Positions 11,550 through 23,439 of a stretch of 64,000 nt of DNA are shown here, in pieces. Each line of letters opens with the position of its first letter. Positions within the stretch are counted from its first letter, which is position 1. Source of the DNA: Prostheceraeus crozeri. Lineage: Eukaryota; Platyhelminthes; Polycladida; Euryleptidae. The stretch spans positions 40,044 through 104,043 of the forward strand of contig CAJQUW010007496.1 in NCBI GenBank assembly GCA_907163375.1. The letters are read 5' to 3'. The notes under the pieces are model-generated. The model worked only from the letters and a program-made list of their open reading frames with translations. It had not been told where the DNA came from and made no database searches. The position numbers were made by a program, and so were the translations under genes.

Positions 11550-12695
11550 CAGATTGTTTCATAAAAACTGGATCACCCTTAAACATCGCCTTAACTTCAA
11601 CTTTGTCTAACTCCGCCAAACTTGAACGAATTTCTCTGAAATTTGGAAGATATGTCAGTTGTGCTTACTAATATCATTGTTGGAAATTTCAAGCATGAAT
11701 AATGAGTTGTTTTCCTGTTATAGATAAAAAAGTAGTAGATAATTTGATCTTCATTTAGCAATGTTACACAAAATCATACCTCACTCTTATAAAATTACAT
11801 TTGTTTCCTTTGTTATGTAATATGTTGTTCTACAAGCCAAAAGCTATCAAGCAAAACAAAAATAAAGAAAATCGGTCAATCAGAGCCAGTATAGCACCAT
11901 TATTCATCAACAATAATGTAGCTGCTACATGTGATTAACTGGACTTCATGTTCCATAGTTTCCTGACTTCGTTGCGGTGGTGTTGGCAGCACTCCTGATT
12001 GCTTTCAGCTAGAAATCTATCTCTCACCGGTTGAAAACAATACAAAGCACAAATGAACAATAACGAGATCGCATTCACAAAAGGCAAAGTGTCAGCTGGC
12101 ATTTGGACCAATGGCCGCCCTGAACTTCACATACAGCAAGGAACCATGAATTCTGAACGCTATGTGAATGTTTTACGAATGAACATTGGCCAAATGACAG
12201 ATCAACTTGGTGATCCATCGACTTGGTTATTTATGGATGATAATGTTACGTGTCACAGGAGTAGTAGAGTTAACTTATGCAAGTCTCAATTAGGGCTTAG
12301 GACATTATCTTGGCCAGCTCGTTCTCCTGATCTGAATCCCATAGAAAATGTATGGAGTATTCTAAAACGTAACGTTTGTCGTTCACTGCTACCTACAGAT
12401 GGCGTATCACAACTTACGTCACTGTTAAAAAGAGAGTGGAGAAAGTTAGATCAGTCAAAAATCAACGATATCATCGAATCAATGCCTAGACGAATTGGTA
12501 ATGTCATTGACAATAAGGGTAGGGCCACAAAATATTAGCTTCTTTAGAACCGTTACTGTATCATAGCTTATCAGATTATATAAGGACATTTAAATATATT
12601 AGGGACATGAAATAACATGAAAAATGCTTTCTGTATCATACTTATGTTTTATTTAGTCAAATTTTAGGATGATCCACTTTTTATGAAACGGACTG
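11550..12695 (+). mobile_element. Tc1-like element nested in the hAT element
   Basis: The left end is CAGATTGTTTCATAAAAACT after a TA (11548-11549). The right end is the near inverse, TTTTTATGAAACGGACTG, before a TA (12696-12697). The 1.15-kb length shows it is internally deleted relative to the usual ~1.6 kb. Confidence 0.8.
12080..12538 (+). pseudogene. Tc1 transposase, C-terminal half
   Basis: The conserved part begins near VSAGIWTNGRPELH and carries the second catalytic Asp in WLFMDDNVTCHR and the Glu in SPDLNPIENVW, 34 residues apart (DD34E). The end SMPRRIGNVIDNKGRATKY followed by a stop is the usual Tc1 C-terminus. The N-terminal paired-type DNA-binding domain and the first catalytic Asp are absent, so the protein is inactive. 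The same family left the fragment at 1712-2169. Confidence 0.8.
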
Positions 12696-12843
12696 TAGTA
12701 AGTACTTCCTGGCCTATGGTTATATAATTTAAATAAATAAAGGCGTATAAAATAGTCCAATTTCTTGTATATGGGTGTGCATATGCAAAATGCCCTTTTT
12801 TATCCTTGCCCATGCTGCCCCTTTTACGTGCCGGCATGCTTGC

Positions 12844-12845
<2 letters not shown>

Positions 12846-12886
<41 letters not shown>
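12846..12886. repeat. (TA)n microsatellite
   Basis: About twenty TA units. The run starts inside the right copy of the hAT target duplication. Confidence 0.95.
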
Positions 12887-12888
<2 letters not shown>

Positions 12889-12926
12889 CCTGCGTTAAAG
12901 CAGTGCCTTCCTGGCTAATTCACGCT

Positions 12927-13067
12927 CTCAACAGATGGTCCGGTGGCCTTGTGGTTAGAGGGTATGCTTGCACGTCCTCTAGCTCCAACGTCGCTGGTTC
13001 AAACCTACCCACGACTGATGAGGCCCAACAGGCCGAAACATGTCTCGTGGTGGTTGCATCTGTTGAG
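12927..13067 (+). repeat. tRNA-headed SINE-like unit carrying a hammerhead ribozyme
   Basis: An A-box-like TGGCCTTGTGGTTAG at 12944-12958 and a B-box GGTTCAAACC at 12996-13005 have the order and spacing of an internal RNA polymerase III promoter. A complete hammerhead follows four bases after the B box. The unit is bracketed by an exact 11-bp inverted repeat, CTCAACAGATG (12927-12937) and CATCTGTTGAG (13057-13067). The same tRNA-like head occurs on the minus strand near 20.3 kb without the ribozyme. No coding capacity. Confidence 0.75.
13009..13050 (+). ncRNA. Hammerhead ribozyme, minimal type I
   Basis: All core elements are present. Stem I is CCACGA (13009-13014) with TCGTGG (13045-13050), six perfect pairs. 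CTGATGA is at 13015-13021. Stem II is GGCC/GGCC around a CAACA loop (13022-13034). GAAA is at 13035-13038. Stem III is the palindrome ACATGT (13038-13043). C13044 is the residue at the expected cleavage position. The very short stem III is typical of hammerheads in Penelope-like and retrozyme-type elements, which may act as dimers. Confidence 0.9.
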
Positions 13068-14313
13068 ATTTGATAAATATATTATATAAGCCTATCTGCG
13101 TCAGAAAATAAGATAATAAAAAGATCGATGAAGATATTTATGCTTAACTACGTAATGTCAACGTAAGTGAAAAACTCAGTGCTCAACTCTTTCAATGGAA
13201 TAATTTAGTCAATAAAGAGGAGTTAAGTAGAAACATTTGAGAGAAAAAAGTGAATTCCTTTCATCCGATAAACATTAAATTTCGATCGATAGCTTCACAA
13301 AGAAAGATAGAAGTGTAACTAAGGCTGGGGATCGGGTCCTCCAGGTTACAAAAGTGATGGTATTAGAAACGAAATTTATCAAGGAAATAAAAGTGGTCTA
13401 AAGCAAATTTACAAATCATTTAATAAGAGCTGCAAATGTAATCTCAGGCCCATACAAAACATGAATCCCGACGATTACCACAACAAAATGCCTAATAGAT
13501 TTTATCAAAACAATTGGAGTAGTTATGTTAGAAGACAGGCCTCCGATCATGTGGACTCACACATGCTTTATTTTCCCAGAGAAAATATAGTGCTGCTTTC
13601 AAATGGCAAACATGCTTTAAATTAGATATAGTATTTTATTCTCATACTTTGAGAAAATAATGCACTCAGAACTTCGGTCTTCGTGCTTTATCCTCTTAAA
13701 GTCAAAGTGTTTAAATATATCAAGTGTGGAAACTCCCCATTACTCTAATGTATTTTTAGTGGCGACAAATACGCCATCTTTTTTCGCCAAGATAATTTTC
13801 AGATATTTATATTCATCAATTTCAAGAAGTCGCTGTGGCTAAAATATTTGGTGACAACTTCATTACTCAAGTGATTCCTACATAAAATTTACTGCTTTAT
13901 TCATTTTTCACATCAATTTTGATGTTGAACGTGTCATTTCTGAATAATATGGCTTTATAGATGAAACAGTGGAGAAATTGTGTCATTTGGCTCTCAGATA
14001 TTGTTTGTCTACATATTGAAGATGCATCTAATACAAATATTTCCTGGAATGAGAAGAAAGGAATATTTGCTTGCTATTTTAGCAACATTTTTGTGCTTTA
14101 GATGGTTCTTTAACGTTTCATCTGCCAGTGAAGATCAACTCCGCGTGGTTGACTCACGTGACTTTTGCGCTTGTCCTAAAACAGCCCGTCATGCTCTTAT
14201 TTTACTGATATCTGTGTTCATGCATCGAGTGCACCAGTAGCAGGAGATTCCAGCATCTTCATGATAATTGAGCGAGATGTTCCCACGCAAATCACTCTAC
14301 GTTTTCAATGTTG
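13068..14313. other. No gene recognised
   Basis: AT-rich. The short ORFs at 13660-13842 and 13980-14240 have no recognisable domain and look like chance frames. Confidence 0.45.
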
Positions 14314-14321
14314 TGACGTCA
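14314..14321. promoter_or_regulatory. Perfect CRE palindrome TGACGTCA
   Basis: A full CREB/ATF consensus 130 bp upstream of a candidate first coding exon. An 8-bp match can arise by chance, but the placement fits a promoter. Confidence 0.35.
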
Positions 14322-14451
14322 TGCTTAGTCGCTGTCTGATTGCTTTATTAACTAAGGAAGCAGACAGACAGTCACTTCTGTGAGACTGTTCACAAGGCGC
14401 ACGATCTTCTAAATTTTGCTGTTCAGTGAATCATTATGATCTGTGCGTGAA

Positions 14452-14461
14452 ATGGCGTCTG
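14452..14461 (+). CDS. Candidate first coding exon of a host gene (MAS...)
   Basis: ATGGCGTCTG is followed by a strong splice donor, GTAAGT. This has the shape of a short first coding exon with a downstream intron. The upstream ~150 bp is GC-richer than its surroundings and contains the CRE at 14314. No downstream exon could be identified in the window, so the product is unknown and the call rests only on start, donor and promoter context. Confidence 0.3.
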
Positions 14462-15767
14462 GTAAGTTGATGTTAATGATAGTTAATTGAATCAACTCAA
14501 GGTTTTGCAACACGAGTATAGTCACTACATCTGATGCAGTTGATATCACCCATCCACGGTTATACATTTCATTTAGTAAAAGTAAATATAATTTTTAAGT
14601 GGCAACTCAGTGATGGTTAACTACATAGTCCACACAACCTCGTTCATGATGATGTTCAAGGTTGACAAACACTCTGTCTAATGGTCGATCTTGTAAAAAA
14701 AAGTTTGACGCAATCAACTGGATCATTAAGTCTGTCAAATTTTTGGCATATAATGAAACTATGTGTAAAGACGATAAGTGTATAAGGTGCACTAATTTCC
14801 GCCATGCCCATTATGACTGGGCAGCAAGGTCAATTTCGCACTATTGATCCGATTCAACCAAGTTTGCCGCATCATGAATGTTATACGAAAAGCTTCTTCC
14901 AAGTTACTGTGTTTGATAACGAACACCCTTTAATAACAAATTTAGTAGGCCTATTAGAGAAAGAGTAGTGGCAGCTGAGAGTCTTCTTGTGAGAGTACTT
15001 TCAAAAAAAGAAAATTGGCGGTTCTTAAATTCAATTAGCTAAAATGAAATTAATGTTTAGTTGCCAACAAGGCTTGATTTGATCCGATATCAAAGGCGTG
15101 AGGTTATTCGCACGCAATGTTGCGTGTAAATAACCAGACAACTGTGGCCAAGTTATTCCCACGTAAAAGTGGGTGCCAGCAGCCATAACTATACAGTGAG
15201 GTTTTCAGACGCAACAATTCGTCGAAATGTTAACTATCGTTGCAGAACGGTTACATTTTTGCATGATCACTTCAAAGATTCCGCATAATTTATTATTTTA
15301 GGCATTCATCGTTAGAATTAAGCAATTGCTTCTTAGAAGTGGTTGTCTACTGAACACGTTACCAAAGTTTCATAGTATCAAATTTATTGGAAATTTTACA
15401 TATTTTTAGCATATACATGTAATGATATACTGATTCTGTCTTCTTGGCAATTCGTAGTCGCTGCTCGTCCGCGATTTCCACATGATCATCATTATTCTTC
15501 AGTAATTGTACAGTTTTTAATTTGATGTGAAATCAACATGTTTGAGAACAGTGGTAGGCATATCAGAAGGTACAAATTGATGCACTTGTTTAATCTGTAG
15601 GAGTAGGCATATTCAAAATGTTAAAGCGGGCATTGATTCCTTTGCTTAGTTATTCGGATGAAGCTTTTTTGACATGCGGCAAACTAGGGCGAATCAGACA
15701 TTGTTGGTAAGAAATCTATTTATTTGCTCAATGATAGCCACTATGACATGATGACTTATGTCAGTGG
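14462..15767. other. Possible intron or intergenic DNA; no gene recognised
   Basis: If the exon above is real this is its first intron. No domain-bearing ORF is visible. Confidence 0.35.
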
Positions 15768-16399
15768 TGTACTTATGGGTTATCTCCCCCACGTTTTCTA
15801 ATTTGTCTAAAATCTGCTAAAATGAATCAATCGTCACAAAACTTTAAACACACGTAAGTGTGTGTATTCTCTAGCCAGATACCAAGTTTTAGGCAATTCG
15901 AAGAGGTCCTTTTTAAATTAGGAGCGATAACTTAAAGTGCAGCGATGCCGATAGCTTGATCTGACTTGTCAGTGACCTCATCGTCTGAACAGTAAACACT
16001 TGAGGTTAACAAAGTCATCTCACGACAACTCGTCAAGCGATGATGACCAGGCCAAATCCTTTATATTAATATGCTTGGCTTAATAAAGGTGTGGCAAGGT
16101 AGTGGTAGTGGGAAGATTTCAAATTGCAGTGGATGAGACGAAGAGGGAGAGAGAACAATGCACACACGAGTAGCAATGATACGTCGAACAGACGAAGTCA
16201 CATCAAGCAAGCTGTTGACATCGCTACACTTCACGTTATTGTATCTAATACAAAAAGTACTTGTCCGATCTACATAAAATTTTGCATGTTGGTAGAAAAC
16301 ATGCTTGAGTACGTGTACCCGAAGTTTAGTGACGATTGATTATCAGTAGATTTTAGACAAATTAGAAAACCTGAGGGGGGGAGACAACCCATAAGTATC
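15768..16399. mobile_element. MITE with 8-bp target duplication
   Basis: GTCAGTGG is repeated exactly at 15760-15767 and 16400-16407. The 632-bp unit between them has inverted ends sharing TACTTATGGGTT and TTTTCTAATTTGTCTAAAAT, continuing for about 85 bp. The 8-bp duplication fits hAT-like or P-like superfamilies, and no transposase is encoded. The ORF at 16124-16339 lies inside and looks incidental. Confidence 0.75.
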
Positions 16400-16407
16400 G
16401 TCAGTGG

Positions 16408-19400
16408 TAGGCAACCAATTTGTGGTAGTGATGACTTACAGATCTAGTTGATTACATCACAGTTGGTTGTACTGTATCGGCCGTTAGATGAATCGAATAC
16501 CTACAAACTTGTATTGTGATGAGTCTGACACATTTGTTTGCAATATGTTTTATTTAAGCCTTTAACAGAAGCTTAATAATCAAATTTTGATCAATTTAGA
16601 AAAGCTGTTTCTTCAACCGAAATTTATATTTATCATGATTTGAAAATGTCCAACTACGCTGCGTTTATTTTATGATGTTAGCTCATAAAAACAATGATTT
16701 TTTTATGGGTGTGCGCTGCACTCACTTGCTCGCACCGAAAATTTTCGAAGTCATGCTGAAGCAATTATTGGTAGGCCTATAGGTGAAACATTATTTGTTA
16801 AAATAAAGATAGCCTACATATTCGCAAGAGGAGCAACAGCGGGGTATTCACAGCGAAATAATAAAAATTCTGAGAGATTTTGCTGCCAAAAATAATTTGT
16901 CATGAGCTTGAATGCCCAGTAAATTTCCGTCATGAAATAATGCTATTCATATGTCTATTACTTTCTTGGAGTATTGAAATTGAAATATTGAAATATAATT
17001 GAAATATTGCTTTAGGAAGTTACTTTTGATCATCGCTATGTATGTGCATTTTTGTCAACATCGTGAAGCAGTATGAGGCAATCAGTATTCAGTACTCTAT
17101 ACTGCACTTTGAAATGCTTAATACCGATGTCAGATGAACATGTACGGTGGAATTAATTGATAATTATTCACAACGTCTAGAAAAAAACTTGAATGAACAG
17201 CACTCGAAATTTTATTGGCACAAGTGATCTAACCAAAAGTGAAACGTTTTGTGGTTTATTCTATAGGCCTATAGCTTTATAATACAAATTTCGGTTGAAG
17301 GCCTTTTCTGAATTGATGCAGCCTATGATGTTCCAACCGATGAAATCAAATCTGCGTCACAAATGCTTTCATCTGCATCTGAATGTTTCGTGTTGCTTTC
17401 CCTTTTCTGTTGTGAATATAATTTTACTTTTCAGTGATTTGCCGAAAGCCGAGGAACTATTGTATTAATTGCTCAATATACTCGAATGCAATTAATACAA
17501 AGTATCTGCAGCTTAAGGCTGGAGCGTCATTCATCATTTTTCATTATTTTCATCACTAACAAAAACAGTCATTTACGTGATACATCAATAATTTATTGCA
17601 ACATTTCAGAATTTGACTATTTCTTTATAAATTGTTATCTCAACACGGATCATCAAATACTGCTATTGATCATATAAGGAAATACAAGGGAATACTCTGA
17701 TGTGAGAAGAAAATGAGAAGTTAGGATGTCAATAAAATAATTATTAAATTTCACATAGGATGCTTTCATAATCAGATGAAAAAATTAGGACTAAAAAAGT
17801 ACATAATGTAGGTAAGGTCCATCATATTTCCAACATACATTCATGAATGGAAATCTAAAACTGATCAATGAATGTATGTACAACTGGTCATCAATAAGAA
17901 AATGAAATATTTCTAGATTCGATACAAAGATTTTCAGATGTTCAGTGGTCAAAAGTTTGTAGACACGTTCATACACAGTACATGAATGCAATCATAAGTA
18001 CCCCCACCCCCCTCCTTTAATCGTATAGAGTGGTTTGTAGTCGTCTATACCTTATTAATCAATTAATTTCTATGCCAAATCAAATCTAGCATTTTAACCA
18101 TAGAAATGGGTCTTCATCTCATGTTTTTGTCTTCTAGATGTCTACGGATAACTATGTAATTTTTCACTACTTCATAGTTTTGACATAGCTATTCAGTCCC
18201 TTCCATTCAATATTTCAATACTATTCTGTTGCCAATTGCGATATCAGATAAAACTGCTTATAAGAGCTGGCGAAAAAGTAATATCATAGCTGTCGCCACA
18301 AATCAACCATTGATTCCATACTTCCCTTATATACTTACTTTGCTTAAAGTATTCAAAATAAGTACTCTATCTAATACAGAGTGTCGGATTTATATGACGC
18401 AACCATATCAATGCGCATGAGCTCCTCGATATCATAGTTTACTTACTCTATATTTAGGAGTCCATGCGATATGCAACCAATGCATGCGGACAGAGAGAAA
18501 CCTCATTGGTTGAAAGCATGGAAATAAGTTGAAATGAAGCGGCGTAGCCTTTTCCTGGTTTAATCATAATAATCATCACTTTACTCTCATAATAACAACC
18601 TACTTCTAACGCTGCTATTGTGAGAAAACGTGACCAATTGCAACGTGTTGGTGGGTCACTAAATAGTCCACGGACCAATTGTTGAGAGTTGGTGGAACAT
18701 AGAATGTTTCTCTATCAAAACTGACTTCAGTCCTTATGATGCTACTGTGATTCACCATAAATAGATGAATAGCTCAGCTTGTCTTGGTATTGACATTTGT
18801 GCATTACAAAGCCTATATTTCAGTAATAGAGCTTTAAAATTCTTGAAATGTATAAACACCTGCATAATTGGATGATTATTGTACACTGATATAATATTAC
18901 AGTACTCACGCAAAGCGCTTCTCCACAGACCGGAATCTGAAAGAAAATATAGGAATAACGTAAAGAAAATCTCTTTTAATAACATATACATGTAGCAGAG
19001 CCTGTTATTAAAATATCAGTAAATAACAGAGATCATCTTTGACTTCAAAGTCTCCAGAGTTCAACATCACAATGTCCGCATGAACAGGTAATAATTGACA
19101 AAGCGCGACGTCCATCATAGTGGAAGCAAATCTATTGACATATATATTCTTATGCAAATTCCAAATTACTGTTATAAGCCTGCAGCTGCCACTTTCGAAA
19201 GACGTCCCAAAATGTAATATGCGGCGAAGCCGAATTCTCTTCGAATAATGGATGGAGAGGCTGCATAACTTTTATCGAACACGCTATGGTCACTTGCAAA
19301 AGAAATCTTTTAGTTTGCATAGTGCAGTTTACCTTGTAATCATGCTCTGGGATGCTATCAGGACTTGATTGTTTCAATTAAATGGCTATCGTAGTACATA

Positions 19401-20164
19401 AATTTTGTTTAGAGGTGACCAAAAACCGCTTCAATATGTGGTCACATCCCTTCATTTTAAAGCTCTGTAATGCGCTCAACAATGAGCACGACATCAGCCA
19501 TTGTCCAATAGGAGTCTCATTCCACTGCCGCAGGCAAATAATATCACCCTTTCTGTCAGCACAAATCATTTCACCTTAAAGGAAGAAAACTTGTGACTTT
19601 CTTTAAGTTGTGATATTCCAGGGAGTACTAAAGGGAGTCCCTGGATATTCTGACGTTCGTGAATTCAATACGATGCAAGCTTGCAGTTGATATATTTTGC
19701 ATCATTTATTTCAACAGACAGATAATGAACTTTCATTAATTTGGAAAAACTTTTCTATATCTGCCGAGATAGAATTCGTGATTTATAAATTCATAATTGT
19801 GAACAATTACATGTGCTTGCTCGCTTGTCAGTGTAATCCTAGAGAAGATAAATAACTTTCTCTGCTATTGACTCGTCCATTTCCTGGCCTCGTGACATGC
19901 GGAAATGACTTATGTCAAAGGTCAGACTGTCTCGTTCATCTCCAATGTTAATGTTTCTTTCACAACAAAGTTTGATCTGATATAGAGAGGTTGTTTTTCT
20001 CTCTCTCCTCTTAGAGTGGGCTAACTTTCCACAATAATAGTCAACATAGAATGAATGTTCATTTCATGTTGAATTTCATGCTGATAAAGAAAACTTTCTT
20101 TCTATAAATCGACACCGTTCAAAGAAAAAAAAGTAAATGAATAAATTAATGTTGTTTATACTCG
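16408..20164. other. Intergenic; no gene recognised
   Basis: A 3.8-kb AT-rich stretch. Its several short ORFs (for example 17486-17677, 18454-18678 and 19150-19377) show no domain. A C-rich string lies at 18001-18015. I see nothing further that I can support. Confidence 0.45.
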
Positions 20165-20350
20165 GAAGCTCATTAGGCACAGCGCCTTTATTCCATGTGG
20201 GGAGTTGTCATTTATCCCACTCTCATTCTTTTTGTGCTGAGGGCACAGGAAGAATGCAAAGTGTACCTATTTTAAAAGTCTTAGGTTTGACCCAAGGTCT
20301 CCCGGACGCATAGCAAACACTCTACCACAAGGCCACAGCGCCGGTCTTGA
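20165..20350 (-). repeat. tRNA-derived SINE (minus strand)
   Basis: On the minus strand a head with TGGCCTTGTGGTAGAG (A box, near 20320-20336) and GGGTCAAACC (B box, 20284-20293) precedes a tRNA-unrelated body running toward 20165. The head closely resembles that of the hammerhead-bearing unit at 12.9 kb. I see no hammerhead core in this copy. Confidence 0.7.
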
Positions 20351-20434
20351 CAATAATACATTGACCATATGAATATATGACATTTAAAAATATATACTTA
20401 GCATTTAATTAATTCCATAAATAATTGATGATTA

Positions 20435-20725
20435 TTAAAATTGACTATTTTTGATCACATTATAATGAATTATACTCGTACAATTTGGCTGATGATTATG
20501 ATACAATAATAATTGCATAGGAAAAAATATATAAAGTCGAGAATGGTTGCTTTGTTCGACACGCTTTAAGCTGTTCATGTACTCACATACTTTGCATTTC
20601 TTTGAATTGACTTCAGTACATTTCAAGTGGGTTTTATCGTTCCTCTTTCTGTCAATAATGTAGGCATATTCATTACAAATGAGCAGGGCTCTATCTTTTG
20701 ATGCTTTTGATTCTTGAAACTCCAT
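20435..20725 (-). CDS. FLYWCH-like zinc-finger exon or relic
   Basis: The 96-residue frame starts MEFQESKASKDRALLICNEY and then has AYIIDRKRNDKTHLKC, a second Cys ten residues on, and an HNH about 40 residues later. The order (short basic start, LI.N.Y.Y..., Cys, Cys, HNH) is that of FLYWCH fingers, which occur in MULE-type transposases and a few host proteins. The finger is followed by a stop with no catalytic domain in view, and the tryptophan usual before the first Cys is not present. It is probably a fragment; the strand and frame are supported only by this pattern. Confidence 0.35.
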   Translation of the reverse strand: MEFQESKASKDRALLICNEYAYIIDRKRNDKTHLKCTEVNSKKCKVCEYMNSLKRVEQSNHSRLYIFFPMQLLLYHNHQPNCTSIIHYNVIKNSQF

Positions 20726-21835
20726 CTTATCAAACTACGGAAGAAAGCCATAAAATCTGTTCAGACAGGATGGAAATTTTCTCCACAATTTGTTTGGAAT
20801 TACCATTTCACTTTCTTTACCAATGTAGATAATTAAGTGAAAATAAAAACAACAAATTGAAGGGATGATATCAATATGTGAACATGAGTGTGAAAATTAA
20901 TTGATTTAAAAAATGTGTCTCTATTCTGAGTGCATTGAAGAGTTCTGTGCACTCAAAAGTGCGCCGATTATTTGGGATTGCATTTTATAGGCACCGCCTT
21001 ACATTATCCTTTCTGCTACATTTGCGGAAGAGTCAACTAAAATTCGTAAATATTGTCAACCCTCGTCACTTTGAGATATTCTTTTAGTGCCCCAGGGAAA
21101 TATTTTGCCCCTCTCCTTGAAATTTCCTGAACTAAACCACAGATCTTGCTCCGTTTTTTTACAATTCTGGCTTGTCAAGTCGATGGTATCCGTTATTTCA
21201 AAATCTGCATCTTCATGCGACAAATATCATTTTGAAATTTGAATTATTGCACATTTGTGAAAACCCGTTTATTTTGCAGTACACTGCAAACTTTGCGATA
21301 CCAAAGCTAGCTACAAAGCCGATGTACAAAGCGAGAATGTCAAAAAAGCACTATTGCTCGTGCTCATTAGCTAAGAGGACGACTTTCTTTCTTCCTATTG
21401 GATAAACCAGGCTGAGGTGCCAATGCACTAAGGCTGGTCAATAGGAGAGGTAATCATTTTCACAGACAATGAACACGAACAATAATGCATTTGTTGATTG
21501 TGTTGTTGTCGCTGTGTCGTCCGCTTTTATAGTCAAAAACAGTCGGCTTTCGTATTGATAGTATTCTTACTTATAGAGTAACTCGTACAAATCACATGGG
21601 GATTCTGTTCAAAGTTATACTCTGAGTACTACGCTATCTCAGTCTGAGTGCTATGTAGACAAATGGAAATGTCGTCAACAATATTTTGTAATGCTTTTTG
21701 TGTTATAAAATCAATGAAGCATAACAGTAAGCTACAAGTTGTGGTGGAATTGTAGAATTATTTCCGCACACGAAGAAATGCTTATATTTATGAGTAGTGT
21801 TGATGAGTTAGACAATGCAGATTATTATAGGTTAT
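20726..21835. other. No gene recognised
   Basis: AT-rich. The ORF at 21172-21405 has no recognisable domain. Confidence 0.4.
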
Positions 21836-22445
21836 TAGTATCATAGAATAAGTATATTAGGTAGAGTAGTAACTCACCATTTATTAAATCCCCATTGTGT
21901 ATACAGTTTCGATTTTATTAAATGAACTCGAGGTGAACACAGCAGTTTTTGCAGTTTTGAAGAAATAACCGATGAATTGACTGATCATGGTAGCAATGCA
22001 GAAAGTATGATAGTATTTACAGATCCTCCGCTTCATGACAGCCTTGGAGAGGTAATGTTTGTTAAGTTAACAATTCGATAGCCTGCTATTACTTTCATGC
22101 TCAACCTCAACAGTGTTTTCTTAAGCTTGATCATATAATAAGCAACTTGACACTGGTCGGTTGATTTCAATTAAGACAATGATTTCAACGAACTTTAATG
22201 TAAATGGGTCCCCATCACTATTCAGATTCAAGAAATGAAACATAAACTTAGTTAATCATAACATTATGCCGATGAAAATTGCATTAAAACTTGAAAGTTC
22301 AGCCAAGAGAGCACAATAGGATCTCGACTTTTCTATGAAGACTTCCATTATAATGACGGGTTTATGAAATTCCCCTGATAATCATATTGATTTCCGCTTA
22401 GTTACGATGCTTATCAGCAAGTATTAATTCCTTTTTGTATCCAGG
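21836..22445. repeat. Dispersed repeat, copy 1
   Basis: About 600 bp matching 51801-52468 in the same orientation. It shares ACTCGAGGTGAACACAG, GGGTCCCCATCACTATTC and AGGATCTCGACTTTT blocks in the same order. The copies differ by scattered substitutions and a few indels. I saw no terminal repeats or coding capacity, so the class is unknown. Confidence 0.7.
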
Positions 22446-23439
22446 TTGTTTCATGCTACTTATAAAGTGGCTTCGTATCGGTAGTATACAAATTTGCAAA
22501 AATTTAGCTTTCTAAAAACTGCTCTGATATTTTTTTGGACAACAGGAACTTGACCCAAAGTTAAACTCCGCAAAAATCTGAATCTTTTCATGCCAAAATT
22601 TTCACTGTATTCAGATACATTTTTAAGTCGACACTCTACCTGGTATATATACCTACTAATCGAAGGCACTTAGTTTTGACCCTCCCCCAAACGGAATGAG
22701 GGTTGAAAGAATGAAATCCTATTCCTTTCCAATTCTGTAAATGATGATATTACTTTCATATTTAATTGCTTAAAAGGGCCAGATGAGAGATTGAGGACCC
22801 AGTTGTGAGACGAGTTTCGGTCGTTAGTTGTCGTTGAAAAAAACCATTACAATAAACTATATTGCTATTTTGTCGACTGTACGATGTGCGATGTGATAAA
22901 AAGCCTTAGAAATTGCATATTATATAAAGCATAAGTCACCGATACTATACAATATATGTAATATATAATAATATATATGTATATTAAGTTTCAAGAACAG
23001 TCATTCAGTAGCTTCTCTGAAAAAATTGTAGACATGACAGCGGTAATATGCAACAATTTAATGCAGTACTATCAATCCAAGTGGAAGGAAAAATATTCAC
23101 ATGAAGATTGATGGGGTTTAATTGATGAACATACAATTCGATCTGTAGAATTCTGACTATTAGCAATTTCAGTGCGAATATTATGCTAAAGAATTGGCTA
23201 TTAATAAGGCTCAGCCATCTCAACAACGCTCTTCAAGCTATTCACCAGGCTGGAACTACAATATTGATCTGTGTATTGCAAATAATTAACGAAGTGCATT
23301 CTAGGGTCAACCTTCATTGAGGTGGATTCGAACATCGCATGGCGTTAGGCAGTGCATAGGTGGGCACAGCAACAAACAACATTAGCCAGGCTCCATACCT
23401 ATTACAAAGAAACAACCTAGCTGCATGATCACAAGTAAA
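22446..23439. other. No gene recognised
   Basis: AT-rich sequence up to the Polinton-like element. A short run of TATATA-type sequence lies near 22950-22985. Confidence 0.4.

Larger units (their letters stand above)
9338..12842 (+). mobile_element. hAT-family DNA transposon (3.5 kb)
   Basis: The element starts CAAGCATGCCGGCACG at 9338 and ends with the exact inverse at 12842. A perfect 8-bp target duplication, CCCCTATA, sits at 9330-9337 and 12843-12850, as expected for hAT. The right copy merges into a (TA)n run. Inside are a GGGCA-rich minisatellite, a 5'-truncated ZMYM1-type transposase, and a nested Tc1 relic at 11550-12695. The interval 10861-11549 holds no further gene. The piggyBac element ends only 28 bp upstream, so the two sit almost side by side. 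Confidence 0.9.

Noticed and set aside
18001-18016. C-rich string as a possible telomere-like or G-quadruplex site
   Set aside because: Too short and irregular to support either.
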